A stretch of 64,000 bases of DNA, from positions 1 to 64,000 of the forward strand of contig JAFTFU010000002.1 in assembly GCA_017458285.1 (NCBI GenBank), in the 5' to 3' direction. The notes beneath the pieces are model-generated. The model searched no databases. It saw nothing but the letters and a program-made list of their open reading frames with translations, and had not been told where the DNA came from. Origin of the DNA: Clostridia bacterium (lineage in GTDB: Bacteria; Bacillota; Clostridia; TANB77; CAG-508). The position numbers and the translations under genes were made by a program. This document shows, in pieces, positions 36,905 through 46,195 of the stretch; the stretch's first letter is position 1; each line of letters starts with the position of its first letter.

Positions 36905-38314
36905 TCATTTATTCATTTGTACCCTATTAGATTTAATGGGTGTGTAAATAACATCCGTTAAACCATCCTCAATATCAAAAATAAATGTTTTACATTGTCG
37001 TTTAGAAGAATACCCATTGTCTGTAGTCCACTTAGACTTTGCGCTAATAGTGGGTAATCTTTGTATTCGCATATTAAACTCTTCCATTAAAACATTCTCA
37101 GTATGTAAATGTTGTAAAAACACCTCTGTTGTATCAACATCTGACCAATACTCTCTCGCTTCGTCTGCAATGAGCATAGGTAATTTCTTAACATTTGCAT
37201 CATGAGCAAAGCATAATAATGTTTTGCCGAATTTCATATACTTTCTTGCAAGCGGTAAATAATCAACATTTATCGTATTATCGTTTCTGTACCACGCATC
37301 AATAAACTTTGCTATCTTAAAACCAGTTTGTTCATCATGATTAGCAGGAACGTATATTACTTTTACTTTAGCTTTTTGACTTAATATATCAATAGCTTTG
37401 ATTAACATATCACAACATCTTTCATAAGCATCATAATAATGAATATCGCAATCCTGTGCCGTGCCTTTGGTTGTCGTATTCTGTATGCTATCATTATTCA
37501 GCATATCACCGCCTATAATAAAAACTATTTCATTAAATTTATAATTGTTCGTTCTTGTGACTATATCTTCAATAACATAGGAAAACAAATCTTCCGCAAT
37601 ATCACAATCATATTCGTTTCCTGTTGTTAGCATTGAAGCTTGCAAATTCATATGTAAATCAGCTATATTTATCAAAAGCAATTTATCGCCTTGTAAATAA
37701 TCATTTCTTTCTTTAATCTTAGGCAAAGAGTAATTTCTATCTAATTTATCAAAAACTTCTTCTATCTTTGAAAGCGAAATATTATTATCCTGTATAGGTT
37801 TAACTGTCAAATAACTTGCATAGAGAGTAACAATACCATCTTGCTTACTTATAACTTGACGAATGGTATTTCTTGCACTTGATATTTGCCATAATGAACT
37901 GTCAAACCCATGAGCTTTTAAAAGATATTCGGGATCTTTACTATCATTTTCAGTCATTTCTAATAGTTTACTGCTTGATAACGAGCCATCTTTGTTAATA
38001 GATACTTCACAGCCAAAACGCTTTTGAATATCATCAATTTTATTCTCTTGCTTGTGTTCATCACTTTGGTTATTTGTATTATTATTTTTTAATGAATTTT
38101 TGTGTTTCAAGTATTCATAAATAAAATAACCACCAAAAATCGTACCATTCGCTTTTCTGAGACTGTCGGTTGATATAGGTAATTGATATTGGTTGCATAT
38201 TTCAGACCAATCTAAATCAATGTCACCATTCTTTTTATTAATAATAGTTCGCAAACATTCTTCGTATTGTTCTGCTGACAAGTCATATTGTTCCAATTCT
38301 TTTAAAATATCCAT
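36905..38314 (-). CDS. Calcineurin-like metallophosphoesterase
   Basis: A 469-residue protein. The N-terminal ~110 residues include a DNA-binding-like helical domain (WSEICNQYQLPISTDSLRKA). The C-terminal domain has the metallophosphoesterase motifs in order: DLHMN (D-x-H), GGDML (GD), PANHDE (NHD/E), FAHDAN and QHLHTE (H-x-H). These bind two metal ions and cleave phosphoester bonds, in proteins, nucleotides or DNA. It is first in the late operon, upstream of the terminase genes, so a role in DNA processing at packaging is possible. Ribosome site is weak. Confidence 0.82.
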   Translation of the reverse strand: MDILKELEQYDLSAEQYEECLRTIINKKNGDIDLDWSEICNQYQLPISTDSLRKANGTIFGGYFIYEYLKHKNSLKNNNTNNQSDEHKQENKIDDIQKRFGCEVSINKDGSLSSSKLLEMTENDSKDPEYLLKAHGFDSSLWQISSARNTIRQVISKQDGIVTLYASYLTVKPIQDNNISLSKIEEVFDKLDRNYSLPKIKERNDYLQGDKLLLINIADLHMNLQASMLTTGNEYDCDIAEDLFSYVIEDIVTRTNNYKFNEIVFIIGGDMLNNDSIQNTTTKGTAQDCDIHYYDAYERCCDMLIKAIDILSQKAKVKVIYVPANHDEQTGFKIAKFIDAWYRNDNTINVDYLPLARKYMKFGKTLLCFAHDANVKKLPMLIADEAREYWSDVDTTEVFLQHLHTENVLMEEFNMRIQRLPTISAKSKWTTDNGYSSKRQCKTFIFDIEDGLTDVIYTPIKSNRVQMNK

Positions 38315-38359
38315 ATATTCACACTACTTTCTTTTGTTTTTATTTAGTTTGGTTATTGG

Positions 38360-38471
38360 TAGGGCGACGTATCCTACATTTCGGATACCTTTCCGGATGT
38401 ATCGGAAACCATTTCCGCTCTCAATAACCTAATAAGGCACAGTGACAGACTATAAAGCCTACCGCTGTGCC
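38360..38471 (-). other. Cluster of hairpins at the head of the late operon
   Basis: Between the tRNA and the metallophosphoesterase gene are consecutive hairpins: GTATCC / GGATAC (38369-38388), GGATAC / GTATCC-like overlap to 38403, CGGAAA / TTTCCG (38403-38417) and GGCACAG / CTGTGCC (38436-38471). The middle ones are mutually exclusive. No consensus housekeeping promoter is visible here, although this is where the late transcript should start. Confidence 0.5.
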
Positions 38472-38524
38472 GACCCGTAAAGAGTATATCTTTGTTTATA
38501 AGACCCGCAAGGGGTAGAATTGTT

Positions 38525-38600
38525 TGGGTGCAGAGGCAAGACTTGAACTTGCAATCTTCAGGATATGAACCTGCCGAGCTACCATTGCTACTACTCTGCA
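38525..38600 (-). tRNA. tRNA-Met (CAU)
   Basis: Minus-strand 76-nt tRNA: 7-bp acceptor TGCAGAG / CTCTGCA, anticodon arm CAGG-TTCATAT-CCTG with anticodon CAU, T arm GCAAG-TTCAAGT-CTTGC, and an encoded CCA. The D arm is imperfect. CAU could also be lysidine-modified tRNA-Ile. Confidence 0.85.
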
Positions 38601-38642
38601 ATATAATATTTGCAACAACAAAACAATCAAATATCCGATAAT

Positions 38643-38682
38643 AAAAAATTAAAGCTGCGACTTACCACAGTCACAGCTTTAA
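38643..38682 (-). terminator. Terminator ending the early/polymerase operon
   Basis: Stem TTAAAGCTG / CAGCTTTAA (38649-38657 with 38674-38682), followed on the minus strand by TTTTTT. It closes the operon that runs from 44.4 to 38.8 kb and separates it from the tRNA and late genes. Confidence 0.85.
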
Positions 38683-38787
38683 CATAATAAAAGAAAGGTG
38701 TTAAAATATGAATATTATATATAAACAGCTATTGCTGTTCATACCAAAAAATAAATAAATTAAGTATAGGACTCACTCGTAATCCTA

Positions 38788-39117
38788 CTATTTGGAATTT
38801 AGTTTTTGACAATATGTTCTGGTGATATTAACTTTTGGTTTAATTCTACTTGATATAGTCATTTGCTTACCAGTTAAATTATTAACCTTTGTTTGCTCAG
38901 GTGCATATTCACCTTGAATCGTCATACCTTCAAACAACTTGATTTTTATATTTTGCTCATTTGTTGTCATAGATAAATATTGTCTTATATTATTTTCCAG
39001 TTCATTATAAATCATACGAATAGTATCTATGTCATATAATCTACCATTCTTTGCTATATCTCTTATAAGTTTGTCTTTTGTAATTGTAATTGTTTTTGTA
39101 GTTATTTCATTATTCAA
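38788..39117 (-). CDS. HU/IHF-like DNA-binding protein
   Basis: A 109-residue protein with an HU-like layout: helical N-terminus (KDKLIRDIAKNG, IDTIRMIYNELENNI) then beta-arm region (IKIKLFEGMTIQGEYAPEQTK, NNLTGKQMTISSRIKPKVNITRTYC). Phage HU-like proteins bend DNA in replication, recombination or packaging. It starts with TTG after GAGGTG...GAAGGG. It is the last gene of the operon containing the phage polymerase. Confidence 0.72.
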   Translation of the reverse strand: MNNEITTKTITITKDKLIRDIAKNGRLYDIDTIRMIYNELENNIRQYLSMTTNEQNIKIKLFEGMTIQGEYAPEQTKVNNLTGKQMTISSRIKPKVNITRTYCQKLNSK

Positions 39118-39207
39118 TTCCCTTCACACCTCTATTATAAAATTATTCTATTATGGGTTATTTTTTCTTGTTTCCCCTATTAGCAACTTTTTTTGATTTT
39201 TATAATA

Positions 39208-39220
39208 CCTAAAAATAAGG
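39208..39220 (-). promoter_or_regulatory. Shared leader motif CCTTATTTTTAGG, copy 1
   Basis: The minus-strand 13-mer CCTTATTTTTAGG lies in the leader of the HU-like gene, flanked by TA/TA to form a short hairpin. An identical 13-mer occurs at 44454-44466 in the leader of the first gene of the same operon. Confidence 0.45.
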
Positions 39221-39272
39221 TAATTCAGTTTTGATTAAATATTCTAAATTACCCTAAATTTAGGCATTATAT

Positions 39273-42221
39273 TTATTTCTCTTGTGAACTACTTAATTCC
39301 TTCCTTTTTAAATACGCACGTTTGTTTTGTTCTTTTCGCAATATTTTATTATGAACTTCATTACACTTATTGCATCTACAAGTTTGATTATCTTTATTCT
39401 TTATTTCAAACCAATCACCACAATCAATACATTGAATTACTTTTGTTATTTGTCTCTTGTGTTTTGATAAATTTTCATATAATACATTTCCATAGCAAGT
39501 CCATAATAAATCTTTATACTTACTGTCTTTTATACCATATAAATACTTAACAAGAATATCAGCAACTTCTCTATCTGAATATCCAAACTGCGATAATTCA
39601 TTAGTAATGTCATTTATTATTGTCTGATATTTAGCCTTTTGACGTGTTTCAGTTTGCAATAAAGCATCTCTTGGTATAGTTTGCGAATCCATAGTATGTA
39701 TTTTGCCAAAATATAATTTAGCTTTTTCAATATACTTTAATACAACAGGATTTGTACCTTCAATCAATCTACCATTATCTGCTTTGCATATTTGAAATTC
39801 AATATCAGGATTACTCATTAATAATTTATAATCAGGTTTAGGCAATTTTTTTGATTTATGATTTTTAGTATATTTACAACTTATTCTCGGATTTGGTATT
39901 AAAGAATTAAGTTTATTGACAAAACTATTGTTTATAGATACTGTTTGTTCATCAGACTTATCTTTAGCATATTTAAAAAAATAGGGGAGAAGATTATTTG
40001 TAAAAGATGTTATTTGTTGTTTAACCTGTTGTGGGAACTCAGGTTTATAAAGTGTTTTTGCGTAATCCACAATGTAATTATTTTGACAACATAATCTTTT
40101 AATACAATCTATTGTTTGTTTTTTTTGCTCATCATTTCCATAAATAAAAACATCATCATTCCATATTTTAGAAATGTTATTACTATAAATTCCTATATTA
40201 CCACCTGTAAATGCAGTAATTAAACCATTATAAATATTCTCATCATTTATCAAAGATGGTTTTGCCTTTTTCATTTCATAATATAATGGCACAATATTAA
40301 ATTTTCTTATATTTCGTTCAGCCACATCTATTATGGCTTTGTCTGATACTACAAGCGATTTATCTCCGTCAACATCGAACTGGAGAACTTTACTTATCAT
40401 ATCACTGCTACTTGTATATAAAGCATTAGTACAAAACCATTCTCTTATTTTCTCTTGTCTTTCGTTTTTATTACAAGCAATATTATTCCTAATACAATGT
40501 TCCATAAATAAATGCGGCGAACGTAAACAGTCTAACTTATCATTTAATCTAAACAGCCAACAAAACACTTCACCATCTTTTAACAATCCTCGTGGTGTTT
40601 CTATTCCCATAAACCAATGTTCGCAGGCAGCATAAAAATCAGGAAGAATAAAAGTGTATTTACCTTTGACCTGTAATTTACCTGATTTATATTTTTTTAT
40701 CAAACTATCCTTTATATCTTTTAATTTAATTCTGATATATACGTCATTAAGCAATTCAGGATAAATCTCAATAGCCTTCTGAAATGAAGTCTTATATAGA
40801 TTATAAGGTGTAACGCCAAATACATTTTTAATATTATCAACTGAGGAACAAAGATTGTTTAATTTATCAATAGAAGATTTTGCGATTTGATATATTTCCT
40901 CATCTGTAATATCAGTTAAACTTTGAAGCATTTGATAATTGATAGTTGCATCTTTAATTCGTTCTTCTTCCGGATTGGTATAATTAGCAGAACAACGATA
41001 TTGTTTAAAATATTCTTTGTACTGTTCCCAATTACAGTAATACGAATTAAACTTAAACTGACTTTTTGTAAATATAACTTGTATATCTTCTTTTATAATA
41101 TCGTGTTCTACACCATATATATCTTTTATTATAGATGAACATTTATTGTCTTTTATAAATTTTACAAAATCAAACACTCCAAGAAGTCCTTTAACAAATG
41201 GCATCCTCGCCATCTTATTACATTGCTTAACACCAAAAGCATTTGGTAATATCATTCCTGCACCGTCAGTATGTGTTATAGGTATATAGTCTTTTTTTCG
41301 TGTAATCGAAAAATCTGCATCATCTATAAAATCAAACTCACCATAAACATTGGTTTCAAAATCATCTATGACTATTGTTTTATCTATATCAAATTCTGTC
41401 CATTCATCTGTTGCACTATTGATTAAGGCAAGATAACTAAGATACTTATTAGAATTGCAACCGCCTTGTCTATTTATCTCATCAACAGTCAAACCACACA
41501 TTAAAGTTTTTTCATATTTCTTCCATACGCTTTCTTTGATAAATATACATTTTTTTGTTCTTATCTGTCCAGCTGAAGAAGTAAAGTAAATATATTTTTC
41601 ACCTTTATATTTATAGCCATTAAATAGAATATCTCTTAATATATCAAAATAATATATTTGGATAACCATAAAATCATTAGTTAATTCATTTGGTTTAGCA
41701 CCGATTGTTCTTGTAAAAGCTGATTCAAAGAAAGATATAATCTTCACATTTTTATCATTTAGTTGTCTTATATGGTCTTTGCCTTTTGTTTTTATATTAT
41801 AATCTGCTTTATTCTGTAAAAGTTTAAGCAGTTGATTTTTTATATCTTTAATCTTTTTTGTTTTTAATTCTACAATTCTTTTAAGTTTAACATATTGACC
41901 AGTTAATTCTAAAATTTCTTTTGCATTATCTTTATTATCATCATTAAAAGTCATAAAAAAACTATTATCTGATTCTGCCTGTTTATAAACAGACAATAAA
42001 TCTTTTTTAGACAGACCATATTCATATAATTGCCTTTCGATATTTTTAAGCCCTACATAAGTTCGTTTACCTTTACTATGAAAGTTTTTATATACCCCAC
42101 CTTTAAGCAACTGTTTGCGTTCCATTCTAATCTGATGATTAAGTTTATGTAGATACGCTTCGTGATTACTATAAAAATCACCTGTATCAGCAGCGTATAT
42201 TTGAATTTGAGAATCAAGCAA
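39273..42221 (-). CDS. YonO-like single-subunit DNA-dependent RNA polymerase
   Basis: A protein of about 982 residues. Near residue 616-623 it has KVLQFDVDGDKSLVVSD, the D-x-D-G-D metal-binding loop of a double-psi beta-barrel RNA polymerase. Upstream is LDCLRSPHLFMEHCIRNN, matching the R-x-P-x-x-x-x-x-D/H segment that precedes this loop in YonO and QDE-1-type polymerases. The length is close to YonO of SPbeta (905 residues), which transcribes late phage genes. A C-terminal zinc ribbon (CIDCGDWF...CRCNKC, ~945-975) is also seen. The start is TTG at 42221, five bases after AGGTGA, or GTG at 42230. It overlaps the ParB-like gene. I infer transcription of the late (capsid/tail) operon. Confidence 0.82.
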   Translation of the reverse strand: MLDSQIQIYAADTGDFYSNHEAYLHKLNHQIRMERKQLLKGGVYKNFHSKGKRTYVGLKNIERQLYEYGLSKKDLLSVYKQAESDNSFFMTFNDDNKDNAKEILELTGQYVKLKRIVELKTKKIKDIKNQLLKLLQNKADYNIKTKGKDHIRQLNDKNVKIISFFESAFTRTIGAKPNELTNDFMVIQIYYFDILRDILFNGYKYKGEKYIYFTSSAGQIRTKKCIFIKESVWKKYEKTLMCGLTVDEINRQGGCNSNKYLSYLALINSATDEWTEFDIDKTIVIDDFETNVYGEFDFIDDADFSITRKKDYIPITHTDGAGMILPNAFGVKQCNKMARMPFVKGLLGVFDFVKFIKDNKCSSIIKDIYGVEHDIIKEDIQVIFTKSQFKFNSYYCNWEQYKEYFKQYRCSANYTNPEEERIKDATINYQMLQSLTDITDEEIYQIAKSSIDKLNNLCSSVDNIKNVFGVTPYNLYKTSFQKAIEIYPELLNDVYIRIKLKDIKDSLIKKYKSGKLQVKGKYTFILPDFYAACEHWFMGIETPRGLLKDGEVFCWLFRLNDKLDCLRSPHLFMEHCIRNNIACNKNERQEKIREWFCTNALYTSSSDMISKVLQFDVDGDKSLVVSDKAIIDVAERNIRKFNIVPLYYEMKKAKPSLINDENIYNGLITAFTGGNIGIYSNNISKIWNDDVFIYGNDEQKKQTIDCIKRLCCQNNYIVDYAKTLYKPEFPQQVKQQITSFTNNLLPYFFKYAKDKSDEQTVSINNSFVNKLNSLIPNPRISCKYTKNHKSKKLPKPDYKLLMSNPDIEFQICKADNGRLIEGTNPVVLKYIEKAKLYFGKIHTMDSQTIPRDALLQTETRQKAKYQTIINDITNELSQFGYSDREVADILVKYLYGIKDSKYKDLLWTCYGNVLYENLSKHKRQITKVIQCIDCGDWFEIKNKDNQTCRCNKCNEVHNKILRKEQNKRAYLKRKELSSSQEK

Positions 42222-42226
42222 TATAA

Positions 42227-43168
42227 TCACCTACTTTTTGATATTCTATTATTTTGATTTTTAATTCTCTGTATTAATGTCGTAACACCACACATAGGAT
42301 ACCATGTTTTAATATAATCAATGCATTTATCATACTGCTTATTAGGCGTACACTCTGTTCTGCTACTTAAAATTCCTTTTCTTTTCATTTCTTTGTATAA
42401 TTCATTTTTAAATCCTATAATATACTTTAAATTATTCTTGTCTGAATAATCTACAATATCTTGTAAGACATATAAAACTCTATTATGAATTGTATTTTTT
42501 ATTACATCATGTTGAAATGTAGTTATTTCATCACAAGGATTAATTTGTCTAAAATCATGTTCAACATCAACAATACTATTAAGATTTATATTATCTACTG
42601 TATTTTTCGCCCAATCAATTATTAGTTGTAAGCTATCAATATATTGTTGTTTAGTTTGTTTATCAAATAAATCTAACTCATTTGATAACAAATAATACTC
42701 ACTTTGACGTTGTATGAAATCTTTACAGTTAATACAAAATTGTATAGCCTGTTTTTTAAATTTATTATGCCATTCCAATAAAATAGCATTATGAATAGGA
42801 TTACTATAATCATTAAAATATTTCTTATCTCGTATTCTTATTAGTTCATTAAATCTATTATCAATTTTACTGTCATATAAATTTCGACAAGACGACATAT
42901 TCATCATAATCATATCTTCGATAATATCATCATCGTTATCATAAATTTTAACATCTACCATAACAATATCTTTCCCTAATTCTTTGCAAGCTCTAACTCG
43001 CTGGTGTCCTGACACGATTACCTTATCCTGCGTGATAACAATAGGCTCGATAACTCCACTTGTTTTGATTGACTCTAAAAACTCCTGCCATTTGTCACCC
43101 GACATATCATCAAAAAATTCTGAATTTCTTGGATGAGGTTTCAGCTCCTCAATTTTCATTAACTGCAT
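42227..43168 (-). CDS. ParB N-terminal-domain protein
   Basis: A protein of about 313 residues. Residues 1-95 are a ParB/Srx-type nuclease-like domain: MKIEELKPHPRNSEFF, SGVIEPIVITQDKVIVSGHQRVRACKELG (the ParB G-x-R-R-type box) and VDVKIYDNDDD. The rest is helical, with cysteines (FCINCKDF), and no HTH of the partition class is clear. Such proteins bind or cleave DNA and use nucleotide cofactors. Encoded just upstream of the polymerase, overlapping its start, so a transcription- or replication-linked role is plausible. ATG at 43168 follows AAGGTGA. Confidence 0.8.
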   Translation of the reverse strand: MQLMKIEELKPHPRNSEFFDDMSGDKWQEFLESIKTSGVIEPIVITQDKVIVSGHQRVRACKELGKDIVMVDVKIYDNDDDIIEDMIMMNMSSCRNLYDSKIDNRFNELIRIRDKKYFNDYSNPIHNAILLEWHNKFKKQAIQFCINCKDFIQRQSEYYLLSNELDLFDKQTKQQYIDSLQLIIDWAKNTVDNINLNSIVDVEHDFRQINPCDEITTFQHDVIKNTIHNRVLYVLQDIVDYSDKNNLKYIIGFKNELYKEMKRKGILSSRTECTPNKQYDKCIDYIKTWYPMCGVTTLIQRIKNQNNRISKSR

Positions 43169-43263
43169 ATTTTTCACCTTTCTTTATTACATTATTAAAT
43201 TATACATATTTATTAGTTGGATAAAATTAAAATCAAATTTACTGTTTTTAATATCAATAGTCA

Positions 43264-43554
43264 TCAATTATCTTCATATAAATCCTCGAAACATTCTTTA
43301 TAGTAACTATAAAATTCTTTCGCATAATCCTCATAGTTATCACCATTGACTATATCATACACATTAGATTTATATTCTATTTCATCTAAGCCACTACACT
43401 CATCAATATTATCTATCATATCACAAAGACTTTGCTCTATTTGTTTTATATTTTCATTTTCCGCTTTCTGTTTTAACCTCAAAATATAATATCTATTTTG
43501 TTTTGAAACAGTAGGTTTTCTTCTAATTCTATATTTTGGTTTTTGATTTCCCAT
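43264..43554 (-). CDS. Small acidic protein, unknown
   Basis: A protein of about 96 residues starting MGNQKPKYRIRRKPTVSKQ: basic N-terminus, acidic C-terminus (YEDYAKEFYSYYKECFEDLYED). AAGGTGG lies upstream of the chosen ATG. No family recognised. It is cotranscribed in the operon beginning with the HTH protein. Confidence 0.55.
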   Translation of the reverse strand: MGNQKPKYRIRRKPTVSKQNRYYILRLKQKAENENIKQIEQSLCDMIDNIDECSGLDEIEYKSNVYDIVNGDNYEDYAKEFYSYYKECFEDLYEDN

Positions 43555-43591
43555 TTTAACCACCACCTTTCTATTTCATATAGTGCCAGAT

Positions 43592-44407
43592 TTATAATAT
43601 ATTGTGTTCCTCCAAATACTTAATCTTGTTTTCTACTTCTACTGAATAGTAACCATCACCTTTCGCTTCTAAGTACACATCAGCACCTCTTTTTTTTCGT
43701 TTATAAGTATTGCAGAAAATATTAGTAGGCGTTCTGAATTTATATTCTTTTGTTTTTTTATCGTAATACTTAACAGGACTTCTTTCTCTAACATATGTCA
43801 AACCTAAGTCAACAAGAACGCTAACCGCTTTAGATACCGTTCTTTCTGACAGCCCTATATCATCTCCTATTGATTTATAATAAGCATTAAATGCTTCTGC
43901 GTTATCGCAATACTCATTATGCCTTATTGGTATATTGGCTCTTAGATAAAGGAACACGAGAAGAACTATAGAACTGTCAAACCTGTTGTCATAAATATTA
44001 TTGCTCCTATCCGATAAAATTATATTCAGCTCATCTAAATAGATAACAGCAAATCTATTATTTAAACAGTAATTATGTATCTTATCTTTATCAAAATACA
44101 ACTCTTTGCACTGCCTTTTTTTGATGTTGCCGTCATAAGATAAAAACCATTGATATTTCATATAATCTAATAGTGGCAATATTTTTTCTGTATATGTATC
44201 ATCCTTATGTGCCACACCTGTTTTTTTGCCTGCGTATTGTTTAAGATTTTCAGTATTGAATAACAGTGTATTATCTATACCTGTTTTTGAATATAAATAT
44301 GAATATACCAGTCCTCTACGTTTATCTACTGTTTTTTCAATAATAATGTCATAGGGGATTAGAATATATTTACTTTGTTGTCCTGTTAATTTCTCTTTAT
44401 CAATCAT
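43592..44407 (-). CDS. HTH-domain protein, first gene of the leftward early operon
   Basis: A protein of about 271 residues starting MIDKEKLTGQQSKYILIPY; GGAGGTT upstream of the ATG at 44407. The C-terminal third has a winged-helix/HTH: YKSIGDDIGLSERTVSKAVSVLVDLGL (residues ~195-221). The rest resembles replication-initiator or regulator proteins of mobile elements. As the first gene after the divergent region it could control its own promoter or start replication nearby. Which of the two cannot be told by eye. Confidence 0.7.
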   Translation of the reverse strand: MIDKEKLTGQQSKYILIPYDIIIEKTVDKRRGLVYSYLYSKTGIDNTLLFNTENLKQYAGKKTGVAHKDDTYTEKILPLLDYMKYQWFLSYDGNIKKRQCKELYFDKDKIHNYCLNNRFAVIYLDELNIILSDRSNNIYDNRFDSSIVLLVFLYLRANIPIRHNEYCDNAEAFNAYYKSIGDDIGLSERTVSKAVSVLVDLGLTYVRERSPVKYYDKKTKEYKFRTPTNIFCNTYKRKKRGADVYLEAKGDGYYSVEVENKIKYLEEHNIL

Positions 44408-44453
44408 TATAAACCTCCAGTTAATTATTAAATATTTCAAAATCATATTACCC

Positions 44454-44466
44454 CCTAAAAATAAGG
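44454..44466 (-). promoter_or_regulatory. Shared leader motif CCTTATTTTTAGG, copy 2
   Basis: Minus-strand 13-mer identical to that at 39208-39220. Here it forms a stronger hairpin because of extra C/G pairs (CCCCT/AGGGG, 44451-44468), about 45 bases upstream of the HTH gene start. Confidence 0.45.
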
Positions 44467-44718
44467 GGTGTTATTTTTAAAAATTAAGAAAATCTTGATT
44501 TACACCACCGTATTTTAGTAGGTAGTTCAACATTCTTCTACAAATAGATACAATATAACAAATAGATAATTGTGGCTACGCCACTTTGTGAATGATATTT
44601 TACAAAAAATAAGAATAAATTTATATTGTTATTATATATCCGTATTAGTTAGGTAAATAAAAAATAATAATATTATTGTGATTGTTATTTTGTTATATAA
44701 ATTTATTAGTTTAATTCT

Positions 44719-44747
44719 ATTATAATATATTATTATATATTTGTCAA
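44719..44747 (-). promoter_or_regulatory. Promoter of the leftward early operon
   Basis: Minus strand: TTGACA (44747-44742), 17-base spacer, TATAAT (44724-44719): a perfect consensus promoter. It would give a ~300-nt leader before the HTH gene, containing the CCTTATTTTTAGG hairpin. Confidence 0.85.
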
Positions 44748-45916
44748 GAAAATATATAAAATTTTTATGAAATATTTTTATTCCCATATTTTAGTTTTTA
44801 TGTTTAAATCTATATTCTTGTTTAATCTATAGTTTTATTTAGTCCTATGGCTGATCTGAGCAGCTATGCTGCTAACCATTAGAACTATAGACTATAAATT
44901 TATAGTAAGAAGTATTCCTTGTTTCTTTTTTCTTTGTCGTTTACATTATTGATATTGTGTATGAATAAGGAATAGGGGATAAGATATGTATGAGTATAGA
45001 TAAACTACTTTTTATTTTTTTATCGGTAATTATTATTAGAATTATTTTTTGATTTTTTATTTTAGAAAAATATATTTATAAAATACATAAGTTTCAGGTA
45101 ATTTATCGAAATAATTCTATTCAACGGATTTTTTTAATCGGTAAATCGTTAATAATAGGTTGGTTTATTAGAAAATAGATTGCATAAAAATAAGGTTATT
45201 TAATGTATTGGTTTCCTGAGTTAGTTAGCTTATTTAAAATAATTTTATCGTTATTTAATTGGTAATTTGGTATTTTAATTATTTGTTTTAAATTTTTAAA
45301 TAATTTACTTTTGTTTATTATTTTGCCTATATTTGTCTTTGTTTTAAGGTCGTATTTTCTTATAAGTTAAAGTTTATATTTTTATTTTTTTTATTTTAAA
45401 TAATATATTACCGATGGATTTTCCGATAGCAAAAATATAGATTTGTGAAAATATTTTTCGTATTTGCAATTTATTGACGTGTTATTTTGTAAATTTTTTA
45501 CGAGTGATAGATGAAGCAGACTATGAAAAAAATGTGAATATAAAACGCTTTTTGTAGTGTAAAACACCCCCGATCATAGATGATTAAAATTGAATATGAT
45601 ATTATTTGATTTTATCATATTCAACTCTATTTCAATTCTATGCTTGTTTAAATTCTATGCTTGTTTATATGATATGATATAATATGATATATCAATATGG
45701 TATTTATATATCGGTATACTATGTGTTACATAGTATTATATTTCACTATTTATTCATTAACCTTCTTGAAGCTTCATACGTTCATAAAATGTTCATAATT
45801 TATTTAAAATTTATTCATGCAATCAGAGTAAAGCTATGGTATACTATAGTTATAGCAAAAACAAAGCAGCCCTTCAAGCAGTCGAAAAAAAGTTTGAAAA
45901 AACTTTAAAAATCTAC
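44748..45916. other. AT-rich divergent intergenic region (possible origin)
   Basis: About 1.2 kb with no supported gene and extreme AT content. It contains a long imperfect inverted repeat (44827-44890) with inner palindrome AGCAG-CTATG-CTGCT, a perfect 12-bp inverted repeat TTGAATATGATA / TATCATATTCAA (45590-45624), and two tandem 17-bp copies of AATTCTATGCTTGTTTA (45634-45667). These features and the position between divergent modules suggest a replication origin or operator region, but no initiator site is identified. Confidence 0.4.
45634..45667. repeat. Tandem 17-bp direct repeat (2 copies)
   Basis: AATTCTATGCTTGTTTA occurs twice with no spacer. Two copies is too few to call an iteron array, but it adjoins a 12-bp inverted repeat. 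Confidence 0.7.
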
Positions 45917-45945
45917 TTGACAAATTGTTTTAATTATGCTATAAT
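45917..45945 (+). promoter_or_regulatory. Rightward early promoter 1
   Basis: TTGACA (45917-45922), 17-base spacer, TATAAT (45940-45945). Phased A-tracts lie immediately upstream (UP-element-like). The initial transcribed region TACAGTAAA recurs after promoter 2. Confidence 0.85.
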
Positions 45946-46165
45946 AGTTACAGTAAATAAAGCAAATGACATTTTGAAGGCGTCGACTGTATGACTAATA
46001 TACAAATTTTGTGTAGTTAGTCAAAAGTTTAAAAGTTTAAAAGTCTACTATTAAGTTTTAAAATCTGAATGATACATTAAAGCAACAGATCTGACGACTG
46101 AAAACAATTAATTTAAAATCAGAAATTAAAACTTAAAAAAACTTAAAAAAACTTTTAAAAAATAC

Positions 46166-46195
46166 TTGACAAACTACAAAAAAATGATGTATAAT
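46166..46195 (+). promoter_or_regulatory. Rightward early promoter 2
   Basis: TTGACA (46166-46171), 18-base spacer, TATAAT (46190-46195), preceded by A-tracts repeated every 10-11 bases. The same TACAGTAAA follows as at promoter 1. Confidence 0.82.

Noticed and set aside
38374-38601. Minus-strand frame over the tRNA-Met gene
   Set aside because: Covers a clear tRNA; no ribosome site.
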